From positions 1 to 64,000 of the forward strand of contig CAJNDS010002194.1 in assembly GCA_905221605.1 (NCBI GenBank): a stretch of 64,000 bases of DNA. Reading direction: 5' to 3'. How positions within the stretch are numbered: position 1 is the first letter of the stretch; every line of letters begins with the position of its first letter. This document shows, in pieces, positions 31,596 through 39,171 of this stretch. Made by a program: the position numbers and the translations under genes. The stretch comes from Symbiodinium natans (Eukaryota; Sar; Dinophyceae; Suessiales; Symbiodiniaceae). The notes below the pieces were generated by a model. The model did not search any database, had not been told where the DNA came from, and saw only the letters and a list, made by a program, of their open reading frames with translations.

Positions 31596-32455
31596 TCCTA
31601 TGTTACTCGGAAGCTGCACAAACTCCGGCCGCGCAATAGCGGCGTGCATAAACGCTACCGACACGTCACAGGACAGCACAGACCCTTTTCTACACAGAAT
31701 GGAAAGTAGGAGCCGCAGCCCTTCCAGGCTGGTGGTAGGAGAATAGATCCCCTCAGCGAGCGTGGTGCCGCCCATAGCGGCAAAATCGCGGACAACAAGT
31801 CTAGAGCGGTAGAGACCAGGCTTCTGAACCGTATTGACCCAACGGCTCGAAAGAACTCTTCTTCCGCTCTCCTTAGGCAAGTCTGTACGCTTCTCGCTCG
31901 CTAAGACTCCAATTCTTCTAGTTCCAGTTTCATGGATAGATAGAGGAGTTTGGGATACAACAGCTCACCAGAGGTCTCTGACACAGCTTGTTGGGGGACC
32001 TGACAACAGATTCTACTCCCTCCAAACTTAAGCTCAAAGGAAGACGCCGCTTGATTGCTTACAGCTCGGCCTAACTTCTGAAGATAATGATCCGTCAACC
32101 AATCAATCTCCATGTCCTCCATGTCAGATTCAGGAAGATCGCCACCTGCTACCCCCTCATGACCTTCAGATCCCACTTCTGTGGGCTCTGCTCAGTCACT
32201 GGCTGCTTTGAGCCTTCTTCCGGCACTTTCTCATCATCTCCCTTCAACACACAGCATGCCACATCTAGACACCATGCCAAACAAGCCGCACACAAGCCAA
32301 CAACTTTCATGTTTTGGGCTTTTCCTGAGTTGGAGCTTTCGCGCTTTTCCTACCAACCAACAAGATCCGTTCCACGCAAACACGCTTGAAGCATTTTTTG
32401 GGTGCAAGTACGAATCCAACATCCTCCTTTTTCGGGCTTGGTTCTTCTGGAGTCT

Positions 32456-33390
32456 GATGACCTTGGTTTGAATCCGCTGTCGCACCAGTGGCAACATGAT
32501 GGTGGTTTTGGGAATCTGCAATGTTGCAATTTGCATTCCCCCACAAGCTCTGTGCTTCCTTGTGACCAGATAAAAAGCGTCGACGACCTGTTGAAGAAGG
32601 TGGCGCCGCCTGGCAGTTAACTTTGGGTAGAATTGTGGCAGACTTGTTGCTGTGCGCCGCACGCAGTTTCAACTTGTGGAAATTTGACGGCAACAACAGT
32701 ACCACAGCAATGGACAGGTTGCACGAGAAGAAAGTCCAAAGGACTGGGACGCTTCCCTTCGGTTGTTCTGCGCAGGCCAAAGTTGGCGGTTCTAAACGAC
32801 ATCTAGAGAAGTTCCGGGGAGCCAAGACGGTTCGAGTGAGCCATCTGGGCCCCGTCCATCCTAGAGGTGGAGGTGTGAATGGAACTGTCATTGGAGGAGA
32901 TGGAGAGATTGAGGTGTTTCCAGCGTCGTGATCTTTGAACGGGACGAACCACGACGACGCCCAACGTTGGAGCTGTTGGCTAAAGTTAATCCTCTTGTGC
33001 TTGATACGCAGACTCCGAAAAGCCTTTGCTGTTTGAACCCCTGCGGAACCCATTGTTCCAAAAAAGAAGAAGAAATTGAAGCCCCAGAGAATGAAGAAAT
33101 GCTTCCTGATTATGTCCCAGATTACAATGCTCAGAGGGCTGCCCCTTCCAGGAAGTGGCACAGGTCAGAGGCGGGGAACTTCATTGACGATTTCGATTAC
33201 TGAGTCCGTGGGCCATCCAGTAGTTCAGCGCGATTGCTCGCTTTGTTTCTTTGGTGTTTGTTTGCTTGGTGGTTGCTTGGTGTGTCTGGCGGATTGTGTG
33301 CTGACTTTGTTTCACCCTTTACGTCGAGCCAACAAGACCGGCCTACTGTGCCACTGATGCAGAAAGAGGCGTTAGTCCAAAAAAAAAAGG
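32456..33390 (+). pseudogene. Mosaic retroposed integrase fragment with A10 tail
   Basis: From 32571 to 33125 the sequence is a plus-strand copy of the 3' part of the integrase region at 38259-38820 (LLYAARSFNLWNFD-type, then LGPVHPRGGGV and VIGGDGEIEVFPA), broken by frameshifts. At 33126 it switches abruptly to sequence also found at 37588 (GCTCAGAGGGCTGCCCCTTC). It continues with unmatched T/G-rich DNA and ends at GCGTTAGTCC plus ten A (33379-33388). Before 32571 it abuts the inverse copia copy. A template switch during reverse transcription or a nested deletion would explain the joins. Confidence 0.65.
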
Positions 33391-33423
33391 CAAAGAACTG
33401 AAGGCTTGCTGAACACTTTGGTG

Positions 33424-33434
33424 TTTGGCTCAAG
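33424..33434 (+). other. Spliced-leader relic upstream of gag
   Basis: TTTGGCTCAAG matches the last 11 nt of the dinoflagellate spliced leader exactly. It lies 65 bp before the gag ATG, where a trans-spliced 5' end would be expected. Confidence 0.5.
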
Positions 33435-33498
33435 TCTTTCCACATGGTAGCGCAGCACTGAGAGTGCCTCCAGCGCCTGTGTTGAGTGCCTCCACGCC

Positions 33499-35037
33499 AT
33501 GGCGACTCCAGAGCAAGGCGGAAGTGTGCATGGAAGCCCACAGAGTTCTCCGGTGCACGGGACGTTGCCTCCTAAGCAAGTCCCAGTCCCTGACAACACT
33601 CCCGAGAAGGAGACTTTGCTGTTTGGAACCCAAGGAGTTCCGTCCGGTGTTGCAAGTTCTCAGCCTGCCGGTGCATCTGGTGTAGGTGCTGTGGGAGAAG
33701 ACTTGGTGGTTGAGATGCTGTGGATCATGCAGCAACAGCAGAGAAGCCAAGAAGTTTTGATGGAGCAGTACCGTCGACAGTTAGAACAGAACCAGCAGCT
33801 TGTGGCGACCATGCTTTGTCGCATGGACAGTGAGGAGAAGAGAAGAGATGAGGCAGAAGCTGCGGCTGCCAAAGCCAAAGCAAAGGCCGAGAAGAAATCG
33901 GCATCTGCCCCTCTTGACCCGTTTGTGGCAGCAACGTCTGCTGCAGGAACTGGCGTCTCGAGCTCTACTCCACCTTCGGTGCCCAAGGAAGCTGGGAGTT
34001 CAACTGGAGGGTACGTTTCCAACCGTGCCGACAAGTATCTTCCACAGTTGCCGGTTATAGCCCACCAAGAGATGGGTAGAGACCGCATGCGGGAGATTGA
34101 AGCTTGGCACAGCTTCCTGGAGACGCTGAGTTCTTGGCTGGCCCTGCAGGACGAAGCCTACGTGCACGAGATTCGTCTCTGCATTGGTGTCAAGGACGAG
34201 ATCCGACAGGACCTTTTGCCTCCTGACACTGCAGCTCGGTCGGCGAAGTTGTTTTACCTGCTGTCGCAGAGCAAGGCGAAGTGGGAGCGTGGTTTGGAGT
34301 TGCTTCGAAGCTGTAGCAAAAGACAGAGCATGTCTGCTACCGGCTACGAGGCAGTTCGCACCCTGCACCTCAACTACTCCATTGTGTCTCGAATGGAAGC
34401 CGTCTACGTGAGAGACGGTTGCATGAAGTTGCATGCACAATGTTCGGGGCTCAAGAAGCCCATGGACATCATCAGACACTTGGAGGACGAAATCGCCAAG
34501 GCGGAGATCAAGTTGAGCAACTTCCCCGAGTTGAAGCTCTCCGAAGCAGATCGTTGCTCTATCCTGCTGCAGGCCGTTTCACATCCGGCGAGACAGTATG
34601 TGGCGCTGCACGGCAACGCCAACAGCTGGAGTGAGCTCACGAAGAGCCTCAAATACTTCGAAGAACAGCTCAGGATGTGCGACGTGCCGACTGCAGCCAA
34701 TCGTGGAATGGACGGCAAGCTTTGCGACCATTGCGGCAAGCATGGTCATGTAGCAAAGGATTGTTGGTCTCGACAGCGTGAGGCTGGTGAGAAAGGCGGC
34801 AAGGGCGGCAGAGTGGAAAGGGCACTGGAGGCCCCAAAGGACAGAGGTCCCCCACTCCGAAGGGAGCTCCTCGCTCTCCAACGCCGAAAGGAAAGCCCAC
34901 CTCCAAGGGAGACAAGGGTGCCAAAGGAAAGAAGGGCGAAGGAAAGGGCAAAGGAAAGAAGCAGAAGAAGAAGAACCGCGCCCGGGCTATGGGAGAACCA
35001 GAGTCCGAGGCGGAAGCAGAGCCAACACAGAGTGTGA
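33499..35037 (+). CDS. Copia-type Gag with CCHC zinc knuckle
   Basis: ATG 33499 opens 512 codons. There is a disordered N-terminus, a Gln/Glu-rich probable coiled coil (LVVEMLWIMQQQQRSQEV to about residue 115) and an Ala/Lys-rich linker. The helical Gag core follows (about 185-400; EIEAWHSFLETLSSWLALQD, LNYSIVSRMEAVY, ADRCSILLQAVSHPARQYVA). A zinc knuckle CDHCGKHGHVAKDC lies near 409-422. After GGKGGRVERA the frame changes character, while a Gly/Lys repeat (KGKPTSKGDKGAKGKKG) continues in the protease frame. A one-base insertion near 34815 therefore probably separates what was one Gag-Pol frame. Gag forms the cytoplasmic particle and binds element RNA through the knuckle. Apart from the last 75 residues the protein looks intact. 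Confidence 0.85.
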   Translation: MATPEQGGSVHGSPQSSPVHGTLPPKQVPVPDNTPEKETLLFGTQGVPSGVASSQPAGASGVGAVGEDLVVEMLWIMQQQQRSQEVLMEQYRRQLEQNQQLVATMLCRMDSEEKRRDEAEAAAAKAKAKAEKKSASAPLDPFVAATSAAGTGVSSSTPPSVPKEAGSSTGGYVSNRADKYLPQLPVIAHQEMGRDRMREIEAWHSFLETLSSWLALQDEAYVHEIRLCIGVKDEIRQDLLPPDTAARSAKLFYLLSQSKAKWERGLELLRSCSKRQSMSATGYEAVRTLHLNYSIVSRMEAVYVRDGCMKLHAQCSGLKKPMDIIRHLEDEIAKAEIKLSNFPELKLSEADRCSILLQAVSHPARQYVALHGNANSWSELTKSLKYFEEQLRMCDVPTAANRGMDGKLCDHCGKHGHVAKDCWSRQREAGEKGGKGGRVERALEAPKDRGPPLRRELLALQRRKESPPPRETRVPKERRAKERAKERSRRRRTAPGLWENQSPRRKQSQHRV

Positions 35038-36638
35038 TGGCGATGCGCTTTGCCCAACGAAGTCCTGAACTGAGCCTTTCTGAGTCGTCTGAGCGTAGGG
35101 TAGGTTTTTCACTCGACAAGCAACGATTGGGACCTGTTAGCAATTCGTTGACTGCAGGGGATGTAGAGCGCATCTGCGCCAGCTTTCAGCTAGAACCGAG
35201 AGACGTTTGGTTAGTGGATTCTGGAGCCACGTGTCATGTGGTTTCCTCTGAACACCTCAGCGGATTCAGGGTGGTCAAGAAGCACGAGAGAGAGGTCACT
35301 CTGTACAACGCTTCAGGGGGGAAGATCCCCGTATCAGGCGTCGTCGACTTAGAGGTCGTCTTCGGTGATTGTAGCCTTCTTTTGACGGAGGTTCTCGTTG
35401 CGGAAGTTACGTTTAACGCCATTAGTCCCTGGGCGGCGGTGGAGAAAGGGTGGAGAACGTATCTCTACAAAACCGGGTCTAGGTTGTACAAAGGCAAGCG
35501 TAACGTGAAACTCGTTTCAGCGAATCGTGCTTGGTGGGCTTTGAGCGGGGGCAGACGTCAGAAAGCAGGGAAAGGTCGTTCTTCACGCCAGCCTTCGGGC
35601 TCGGACATGGAAATAGACGCGATTACCTGCTTGCAGGACTCTGTTGTTAAGCCACAGCCAGGACCGAGCATCCTCAAGAAAGCGACGACAGGAGGAAAGA
35701 AGGCGGAAGTCGAGAAGCCACAAGGAAGAGAGAGCGGTGATTGCCGGCATGCTTTGCTTGAGACGCCGTTTGCTTTCTTGCTGCGAGGGCTTAGAGCCGA
35801 AGTATCCCCGAAAGTGGTCCCTGAAGTTCCTCAAGAATACCCCGCAAGCACCCTGAGCGTGCCCGAAGTGCACAGAGCTTACCCCGAAACACCCCGAAAA
35901 TGCCCGAAAGTACCCCGAAAATGCCTTGAAATGGCCCAGAAGTCTTTAGGAAAGTCTTGCTGGCATATTTTGGCATGGTTGTTGGCATGGCTTGTGGCAT
36001 GTTTTGCGGTGTGTTGGCATGAGAGTTTTGTTTTCGAAGAAGGAAGGATCGGCGCATGCGGTGCGCGGCTCTGTTTTGGGGGTTGGAAGAATGACGCGCT
36101 AGGCGCGCGAGCCAAAAAGAGCAAGGAGGAGATGTTTTACCATGATTTTCAAGGGTCCCAAGCCTTAACGCAAGGCAGCGCTGGCATGTTTGGCGTGGTG
36201 TCTTGTGCTTGCGCTGGGCATGACGTCCCTAGAACCCTGAAGCATGGCACGTGTGCTTGTGTGTGGCATGACGAGTCGCTCCCCTTGCTTGTTGCCAGAA
36301 GCAGAAGCGGCAGTAACCATGGCCCTGGAACCTTGACATGGCTTGACTTGATTTGTTTGGGATGGAGTGGCCAAGAGACCTCAAAAATAGCCGACCTGTG
36401 TCGTCCCTTTGGAAATCTGGCCACAGAGGGCGTAGAGGGGATTAGGCCTTTCTCACTCTTGCCTAGACCCTCCGGAGAAACGCCAGCAGCAGGGATGAGG
36501 CCCTTCTCACTCCTGCCTAAACCCTCCGGAGAGGCGCCAGCAGCAGGGATTAGGCCCCTCTCACTCCTTCCTAAACCTTCCGGAGAGGCGCCAGCAGCAG
36601 GGATTAGGCCCCTCCCACTGTTGCCTAAACCTTCCTAA
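34989..36638 (+). CDS. Copia protease and variable linker
   Basis: The frame continues the Gly/Lys tail of Gag; the ATG at 34989 is internal. VWLVDSGATCHVVSSEHL (about residues 74-90) is the copia-type aspartic protease active site, followed by GVVDLEVVFGD and VAEVTFNAISPWAAVEKGW, the second half of the domain. After about residue 190 comes a linker with acidic, Pro/Glu repeat (PKVVPEVPQEYP) and a Trp/Leu-rich hydrophobic segment (ILAWLLAWLVACFAVCW, near 35960-36010). The TGGCATG-rich DNA (35960-36250) is translated here, and the minisatellite ends the frame. The expected GAG-pre-integrase block is not evident. Confidence 0.8.
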   Translation: MGEPESEAEAEPTQSVMAMRFAQRSPELSLSESSERRVGFSLDKQRLGPVSNSLTAGDVERICASFQLEPRDVWLVDSGATCHVVSSEHLSGFRVVKKHEREVTLYNASGGKIPVSGVVDLEVVFGDCSLLLTEVLVAEVTFNAISPWAAVEKGWRTYLYKTGSRLYKGKRNVKLVSANRAWWALSGGRRQKAGKGRSSRQPSGSDMEIDAITCLQDSVVKPQPGPSILKKATTGGKKAEVEKPQGRESGDCRHALLETPFAFLLRGLRAEVSPKVVPEVPQEYPASTLSVPEVHRAYPETPRKCPKVPRKCLEMAQKSLGKSCWHILAWLLAWLVACFAVCWHESFVFEEGRIGACGARLCFGGWKNDALGARAKKSKEEMFYHDFQGSQALTQGSAGMFGVVSCACAGHDVPRTLKHGTCACVWHDESLPLLVARSRSGSNHGPGTLTWLDLICLGWSGQETSKIADLCRPFGNLATEGVEGIRPFSLLPRPSGETPAAGMRPFSLLPKPSGEAPAAGIRPLSLLPKPSGEAPAAGIRPLPLLPKPS

Positions 36639-37130
36639 AAAAAGGCCAGCAGGGATTAGGCCCCTCTCACTGCTGCCTAAACCCTCCGGAGAAAGGCCAG
36701 CAGGGATTAGGCCTCTCTCACTCCTGCCTAAACCCTCCGGAGAGGCGCCAGCAGCAGGGATTAGGCCTCTCTCACTCCTTCCTAAACCGTCCGGAGAGAG
36801 GACAGCAGGGATTAGGCCCCTCTCACTGCTGCCTAAACCCTCCGGAGAAAGGCCAGCAGGGATTAGGCCTCTCTCACTCCTTCCTAAACCCTCCGGAGAA
36901 AGGCCAGCAGAGATTAGGCCCCTCTCACTCCTTCCTAAACCCTCCGGAGAGAGGACAGCAGGGATTAGGCCCCTCTCACTGCTGCCTAAACCTTCCGGAG
37001 AAAGGCCAGCAGGGATTAGGCCTCTCTCACTCCTTCCTAAACCCTCCGGAGAGAGGACAGCAGGGATTAGGCCCCTCTCACTGCTGCCTAAACCCTCCGG
37101 AGAAAGGCCAGCAGGGATTAGGCCTCTCAA
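36420..37130. repeat. 51-57-bp minisatellite inside Pol, about 13 units
   Basis: Units contain GGGATTAGGCCCCTCTCACT, then CCTGCCTAAACCCTCCGGAG, then AGGCCAGCA or GGCGCCAGCAGCA. Both strands are open through much of it (plus: RPLSLLPKPSGE; minus: RGLIPAGLSPEGLG), because the unit length is a multiple of three. Each unit carries TTAGG and CCTAAACCC, and CTCCGGAG is a perfect palindrome. The array interrupts the element between protease and integrase; the Pol frame ends in it at 36638 where a unit carries CCTAAAAAAAGG. Confidence 0.9.
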
Positions 37131-37182
37131 ACTTGCGACGGGGCGTCCAGGTACGTGCTCGTTCCCGGTTAAATTCATAGGA

Positions 37183-39171
37183 GTGGTCGTTGAGTCCGCG
37201 ATGGTGTTCCTCATCCTGATCTTCAGTGCCTTGGTTGGGGTCGTTGTTTCGGGTCTTTGGAAATTGCTCGAAAAGCTGTTTCAGAGAGACTCCAGAAGAA
37301 CCCCTAAGATGAGGAGGATTAAGCCCCGAAAAGGAGGATGTTGGATTCGTACTCGCACCCAAAAATGCTTCAAGCGTGTTTGCGTAGAACGGATCTTGTT
37401 GGTTGGTAGGAAAAGCCCGAAAGCCCCAACTAAGGGAAAGCCCAAAACCTTAAAGTTGTTGGCTTGTTTGCGGCATGTGTGGCATGTTTTGGCATGTTGT
37501 CTTGATGTGGCATGCTTTGTGTTGAAGGGAAATGATGAGAGAGTGCCGGAAGGAGGCTTAAAGCAGCCATTGACTGGGCATCTGCGGATGCTCAGAGGGC
37601 TGCCCCTTCCAGGAAGTGGCACAGGCTCTGACCCCTTAATCTTGGACCGTGATGAGGCTGAACCCCCGTCTTCCTCAAACCAACCGAATCGTTCCCCACA
37701 AAACCCGGAACAACCTCCTGAAGCCCCAATTCCACAAGGAGAGGAGATTGAAGAAAGGATTCCTTTGCGAACCCACGCACTTCAGGTACATCGATCCCGA
37801 GGTCATTTTCCCTATGATGTGAACTGCGAAAGCTGCTGCTCTAGCAAAGGCAAAGTCCCAGCCAGGAGACTGAAGAGGCAGCTACAGAAGGAGAATCAAA
37901 CCATTGGGGTCGATTTCTATTATTTTGGGAAACTGAGGGTTCTTCTTCTTGTACATGTTGCGTCCCGGTACTCAATGTCTATCCCCGCCATGGAACTACA
38001 CGACCCGAACTTGTTATTCAATATCGATCGGTTTATCCGCGAAATTGGATTGCACCAAAAGACTTTAACGTTTCGGTGCGACAACGAACAGGGTCTGATA
38101 TCCATGTGCGAGAGGGTCGCGGCGCAGAGGCGCGAGAACCCTACGATTGTAGATGTTGTGCCAGGATACCGTCCGCAGTCTAAAGGTGCTGTGGAAAGGC
38201 AGGTCTCTGCAATGAAGCAGGGATTTTGGTCGATATGGCTCGACCTAGAGGCGGAAATAAAGCGTCGACGACCTGCTGAAGAAGGTGGCGCTGCTTGGCA
38301 GTTACCTCTAGGTGGAATGTTGTGGCAAACTTGTTTGCTGTACGCCGCACGCAGTTTCAACTTGTGGAACTTTGACAGCAACAACAGTACCACAGCAATA
38401 GACAGGTTGCACGAGGAGATAGTCCAAAGGACTAGGACGCTTCCTTTCGGCTGTTCTGCGCAGGCTAAAGTTGGCGGTTCCAAACGACATCTAGAAAAGT
38501 TCCGGGGAGCCAAGACGGTTCGAGTAAGCTATCTGGGCCCCGTCCATCCTAGAGGTGGAGGTGTGTATGGAACTGTCATTGGAGGAGATGGAGAGATTGA
38601 GGTCTTTCCAGCGTGTCGTGGGATCTTTGAACGGGACGAACCCACGTACGACAGCCCAACGTTGGAGCTGTTAGCGAAAGCTAATCCTCTTGTGCTTGAT
38701 ACGCAGGACCCCGAAAAGCCTTTGCTGTTTGAACCGCCGGCGGAACCCATTGTTCCAAAAGAAGAAGAAATTGAAGCCCCAGAGGATGAAGAAATGCTTC
38801 CTGATTATGTCCCAGATTACAAGCCCACAGAAGTGGGATCTGAAGGTCATGAGGGGGTAGCAGGTGGCGATCTTCCTGAACCTGACATGGAGGACATGGA
38901 GATTGATTGGTTGACGGATCATTATCTTCAGAAGTTAGGTGAAGGACCTGACTGCCGCGCGGTGAGCAATCAAGCGGCGTCTTCCTTTGAGCTGAAGTTT
39001 GGAGGGAGTAGAATCTGCTGTCAGGTCCCCCAACAAGCTGTGTCAGAGACCTCTGGTGAGCTGTTAGATCCCAAACTCCTCTATCTGTCCATGAAACTGG
39101 AACTAGAAGAATTGGAGTCTTTCAACGTAGGAGAAGTGGTGAGCGAGCGAGAAGCGTACAGACTTGCCTAA
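37183..39171 (+). CDS. Integrase with N-terminal membrane segment
   Basis: The 662-codon frame begins with a hydrophobic segment (AMVFLILIFSALVGVVVSGL, residues 6-25) followed by basic residues. After a linker come HALQVHRSRGH and VNCESC, the HHCC zinc site of retroviral-type integrases (about 198-215). The catalytic triad follows: IGVDFYYFG (Asp near 242), FRCDNEQG (Asp near 298), SKGAVERQV (Glu 37 residues further). The core is followed by GPVHPRGGGVYGTVIGG, possibly the C-terminal DNA-binding part, and by an acidic leader (DMEDMEIDWLTDHY) that belongs to the RT. The frame ends at TAA 39169-39171, while RT continues in the +1 frame. Start codon uncertain (GTG 37183, ATG 37201). Confidence 0.85.
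   Translation: MVVESAMVFLILIFSALVGVVVSGLWKLLEKLFQRDSRRTPKMRRIKPRKGGCWIRTRTQKCFKRVCVERILLVGRKSPKAPTKGKPKTLKLLACLRHVWHVLACCLDVACFVLKGNDERVPEGGLKQPLTGHLRMLRGLPLPGSGTGSDPLILDRDEAEPPSSSNQPNRSPQNPEQPPEAPIPQGEEIEERIPLRTHALQVHRSRGHFPYDVNCESCCSSKGKVPARRLKRQLQKENQTIGVDFYYFGKLRVLLLVHVASRYSMSIPAMELHDPNLLFNIDRFIREIGLHQKTLTFRCDNEQGLISMCERVAAQRRENPTIVDVVPGYRPQSKGAVERQVSAMKQGFWSIWLDLEAEIKRRRPAEEGGAAWQLPLGGMLWQTCLLYAARSFNLWNFDSNNSTTAIDRLHEEIVQRTRTLPFGCSAQAKVGGSKRHLEKFRGAKTVRVSYLGPVHPRGGGVYGTVIGGDGEIEVFPACRGIFERDEPTYDSPTLELLAKANPLVLDTQDPEKPLLFEPPAEPIVPKEEEIEAPEDEEMLPDYVPDYKPTEVGSEGHEGVAGGDLPEPDMEDMEIDWLTDHYLQKLGEGPDCRAVSNQAASSFELKFGGSRICCQVPQQAVSETSGELLDPKLLYLSMKLELEELESFNVGEVVSEREAYRLA

Larger units (their letters stand above)
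29045..32176 (-). pseudogene. Copia RT-RNase H-C-terminal domain, interrupted
   Basis: Pieces in minus-strand order are: 32176-31901, acidic leader (DMEDMEIDWLTDHYLQKLG) ending in a stop; 31880-31563, RT N-terminal part (VLSSRWVNTVQKPG, LVVRDFAAMGG, VLSCDVSVAFMHAA); an insertion; 31320 down to about 29730, the RT palm with FYVDDLLIW, RNase H (CFVDASWGLNS, ALSSAEAELAAL, YGDSESALS, ADALTKSP) and the start of the methyltransferase-like region (VVLELCCEESS, HLSTLCSSGCPL); a second insertion; 29443-29045, the rest (HKSCWRLIGKLF to the end). Every domain is recognisable. Function is abolished by the insertions and frame changes. Confidence 0.85.
29005..32455 (-). mobile_element. Minus-strand copia copy, 5'-truncated, with two insertions
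   Basis: This copy is nearly identical, in reverse orientation, to 37.3-41.5 kb. Its 3' end reads CATGAGGGGGTGTGAAAAA and adjoins ATGTCGGACAT (plus strand), the same site used by LINE copy B. It covers the linker before integrase (32166-32455), lacks the integrase core, and continues with the RT leader, RT, RNase H and C-terminal domain. Two insertions of about 275 bp interrupt it, at 29446-29720 and 31322-31595. Confidence 0.85.

Noticed and set aside
36561-37214. 217-codon minus-strand frame of RGLIPAGLSPEGLG repeats
   Set aside because: It is the antisense translation of the minisatellite; the unit is a multiple of three, so open frames arise on both strands.
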